Below, piece after piece: positions 20,988 to 22,397 of a DNA stretch of 22,397 nucleotides; position 1 is the stretch's first letter; every line of letters begins with the position of its first letter. A program made the position numbers and the translations under genes. Source of the stretch: Propionibacteriaceae bacterium. GTDB taxonomy: Bacteria; Actinomycetota; Actinomycetes; Propionibacteriales; Propionibacteriaceae. The notes beneath the pieces are model-generated. The model saw only the letters and a list, made by a program, of their open reading frames with translations. It did not search any database and was not told the DNA's origin. Where the stretch lies: positions 1 through 22,397 of the forward strand of contig WQYJ01000007.1 of the NCBI GenBank assembly GCA_009781325.1, written 5' to 3'.

Positions 20988-22397
20988 TACAGGTTCTCCT
21001 TGAGTTCAGCCGCCTTCTTCATCACGTCTTCTATTCCGCCAACGTTGAAGAATGCCTGCTCAGGTACGGTATCGACTTCACCGCGGCAGATCATCGAGAA
21101 GCCCTCGATCGTGTCGGCCAACTCAACAGTGGAGCCTTCAATACCGGTAAACTTCTCAGCCATATAGGTGTTCTGGGACAGGAACTGCTGGAGACGACGA
21201 GCCCTGGCAACGACGATCTTGTCTTCTTCAGACAGTTCGTCAACACCGAGGATCGCGATGATGTCTTGGAGTTCCTTGTTCCTCTGGAGAATCGACTTCA
21301 CCTCAACAGCGGTGTCGTAGTGCACCTGAGAGATGTACTGCGGGTCCAGGATACGGCTCGACGATGTCAGCGGATCCACAGCCGGGTACAGACCACGAGA
21401 CGCAATGTCACGGCTGAGCTCGGTCGTAGCATCCAAGTGAGCAAATGTCGTTGCCGGTGCCGGATCGGTGTAGTCATCAGCAGGGACGTAGATAGCCTGC
21501 ATCGAGGTAATCGAGTGACCGCGTGTCGAGGTGATGCGCTCCTGCAACTGACCCATTTCATCAGCCAGGTTGGGCTGGTAGCCCACAGCAGAGGGCATGC
21601 GACCCAGTAGAGTTGATACCTCTGAACCGGCTTGGGTGAAACGGAAGATGTTGTCGATGAAGAGCAGTACATCCTGGTTCTGGACATCACGGAAATACTC
21701 GGCCATCGTTAGCGCTGATAGCGCCACACGAAGCCTAGTTCCCGGCGGTTCGTCCATCTGCCCGAAGACCAGCGCGGTGTCCTTCATAACACCGGCTTCA
21801 ATCATCTCGAAGATCAGGTCGTTACCCTCACGGGTACGCTCCCCTACCCCGGCGAAGACTGAGGTGCCACCGAAGTTGTGAGCAATACGGTAAATCATCT
21901 CTTGGATGAGAACCGTCTTGCCAACGCCGGCGCCTCCGAACAGACCAATCTTTCCACCCTGAACATAGGGGGTCAGAAGGTCAAGAACCTTGATGCCTGT
22001 GTGCAGCATCTGGGTCTTGGGCTCCAGAGCATCGAAGGGTGGCGGATCGCGGTGGATCGGCCATCTCTCCTTGATTTCAAGCCCGGTGATGTCCTCGTTC
22101 AGGCACTCACCCGTCACATTCCACACTCTGCCTTTGGCGACGTCACCGACAGGTACGGTGATCGGCCCGCCGGTATCGCGTACCTCGGCTCCTCGTACCA
22201 TACCGTCCGTCGGCTTCAGCGAGATAGCGCGGATAATATTGTCACCCACATGGAGTTCAACCTCCAGGGTAATCTCGCGCGCTGCTTCGCCCGTACCGAC
22301 ATTGACCTTCAAAGCATTGAGGATGTCTGGCATCTGGTCTGGGGGAAACTCAACATCCACCACATGTCCGATTACTCGAACCACACGGCCAACCCCG
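20987..22397 (-). CDS. atpD: F1Fo ATP synthase beta subunit, missing its N-terminal codons
   Basis: The catalytic beta subunit. The frame is open to the right edge: GVGR precedes VVRVIGHVVDVEFP, so the real start lies beyond the window and the GTG at 22384 is internal. Walker A GGAGVGKT, the catalytic GERTREGND, Walker B DVLLFIDNIFRF, and the signature PAVDPLTSSSRIL are all present. The C-terminus ends AFFNVGGIEDVMKKAAELKENL. It is next to last in the atp operon, directly upstream of atpC. Confidence 0.97.
   Translation of the reverse strand, partial: GVGRVVRVIGHVVDVEFPPDQMPDILNALKVNVGTGEAAREITLEVELHVGDNIIRAISLKPTDGMVRGAEVRDTGGPITVPVGDVAKGRVWNVTGECLNEDITGLEIKERWPIHRDPPPFDALEPKTQMLHTGIKVLDLLTPYVQGGKIGLFGGAGVGKTVLIQEMIYRIAHNFGGTSVFAGVGERTREGNDLIFEMIEAGVMKDTALVFGQMDEPPGTRLRVALSALTMAEYFRDVQNQDVLLFIDNIFRFTQAGSEVSTLLGRMPSAVGYQPNLADEMGQLQERITSTRGHSITSMQAIYVPADDYTDPAPATTFAHLDATTELSRDIASRGLYPAVDPLTSSSRILDPQYISQVHYDTAVEVKSILQRNKELQDIIAILGVDELSEEDKIVVARARRLQQFLSQNTYMAEKFTGIEGSTVELADTIEGFSMICRGEVDTVPEQAFFNVGGIEDVMKKAAELKENL

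Overview
This window reads as an actinobacterial chromosome of moderate GC, roughly mid-50s % by eye. The markers are a small RbpA, separate but overlapping lnt and ppm1 genes, a UMF1-type transporter, leaderless gene starts, and a PPi-dependent phosphofructokinase that closely resembles the Propionibacterium enzyme as I remember it. A member of the Propionibacteriaceae is the best guess. This is inference from gene content, not a database result.

Left part (1-6313). A truncated CoA-dehydratase activase gene runs off the left edge, followed by a tRNA-Asn with its own promoter. Next come about 330 bp of non-coding DNA with hairpins, an AT-richer DUF3800-type gene, and a 3.8-kb gene for a secreted glycoside hydrolase. 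The hydrolase carries five copies of an unusual beta-rich repeat, three before and two after the catalytic barrel. This stretch looks the most accessory.

Central housekeeping part (6314-18128). A tightly packed + strand unit metX-metW-lnt-ppm1 makes O-acylhomoserine, lipoprotein N-acylation and polyprenyl-phosphomannose. It converges with the - strand unit GDPD-UMF1 transporter-rbpA; rbpA has its own promoter matching the SigR/SigH consensus. pdxY (+) converges with a murA-like gene carrying an N-terminal XRE helix-turn-helix domain. That gene diverges from lpd (dihydrolipoamide dehydrogenase), which converges with a 6-phosphofructokinase gene. Convergent partners overlap or are separated by only 1-20 nt.

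Repeat-rich intergenic part (18129-19332). About 1.2 kb separates the divergent pfkA and pfp genes. It holds a palindrome and a long hairpin, a 14-bp tandem array, a 36-bp duplication, many copies of a GACAAAACCCACCGC motif (including two matching inverted repeats and a 30-bp tandem array), an IS30-like terminus and a 29-bp inverted repeat. No convincing gene lies here.

Right part (19333-22397). PPi-phosphofructokinase (+) converges with the end of the F1Fo ATP synthase operon, atpD-atpC (-). atpD runs off the right edge.

Four genes (DUF3800, metX, the murA-like gene and lpd) lack a Shine-Dalgarno and have a TANNNT hexamer exactly 6 nt before ATG, the spacing expected of leaderless transcripts. 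I found no convincing complete new multi-gene system. The strongest candidates for novelty are the repeat family between the two phosphofructokinases, the five-repeat glycosidase, and the DUF3800 gene with its structured flank.
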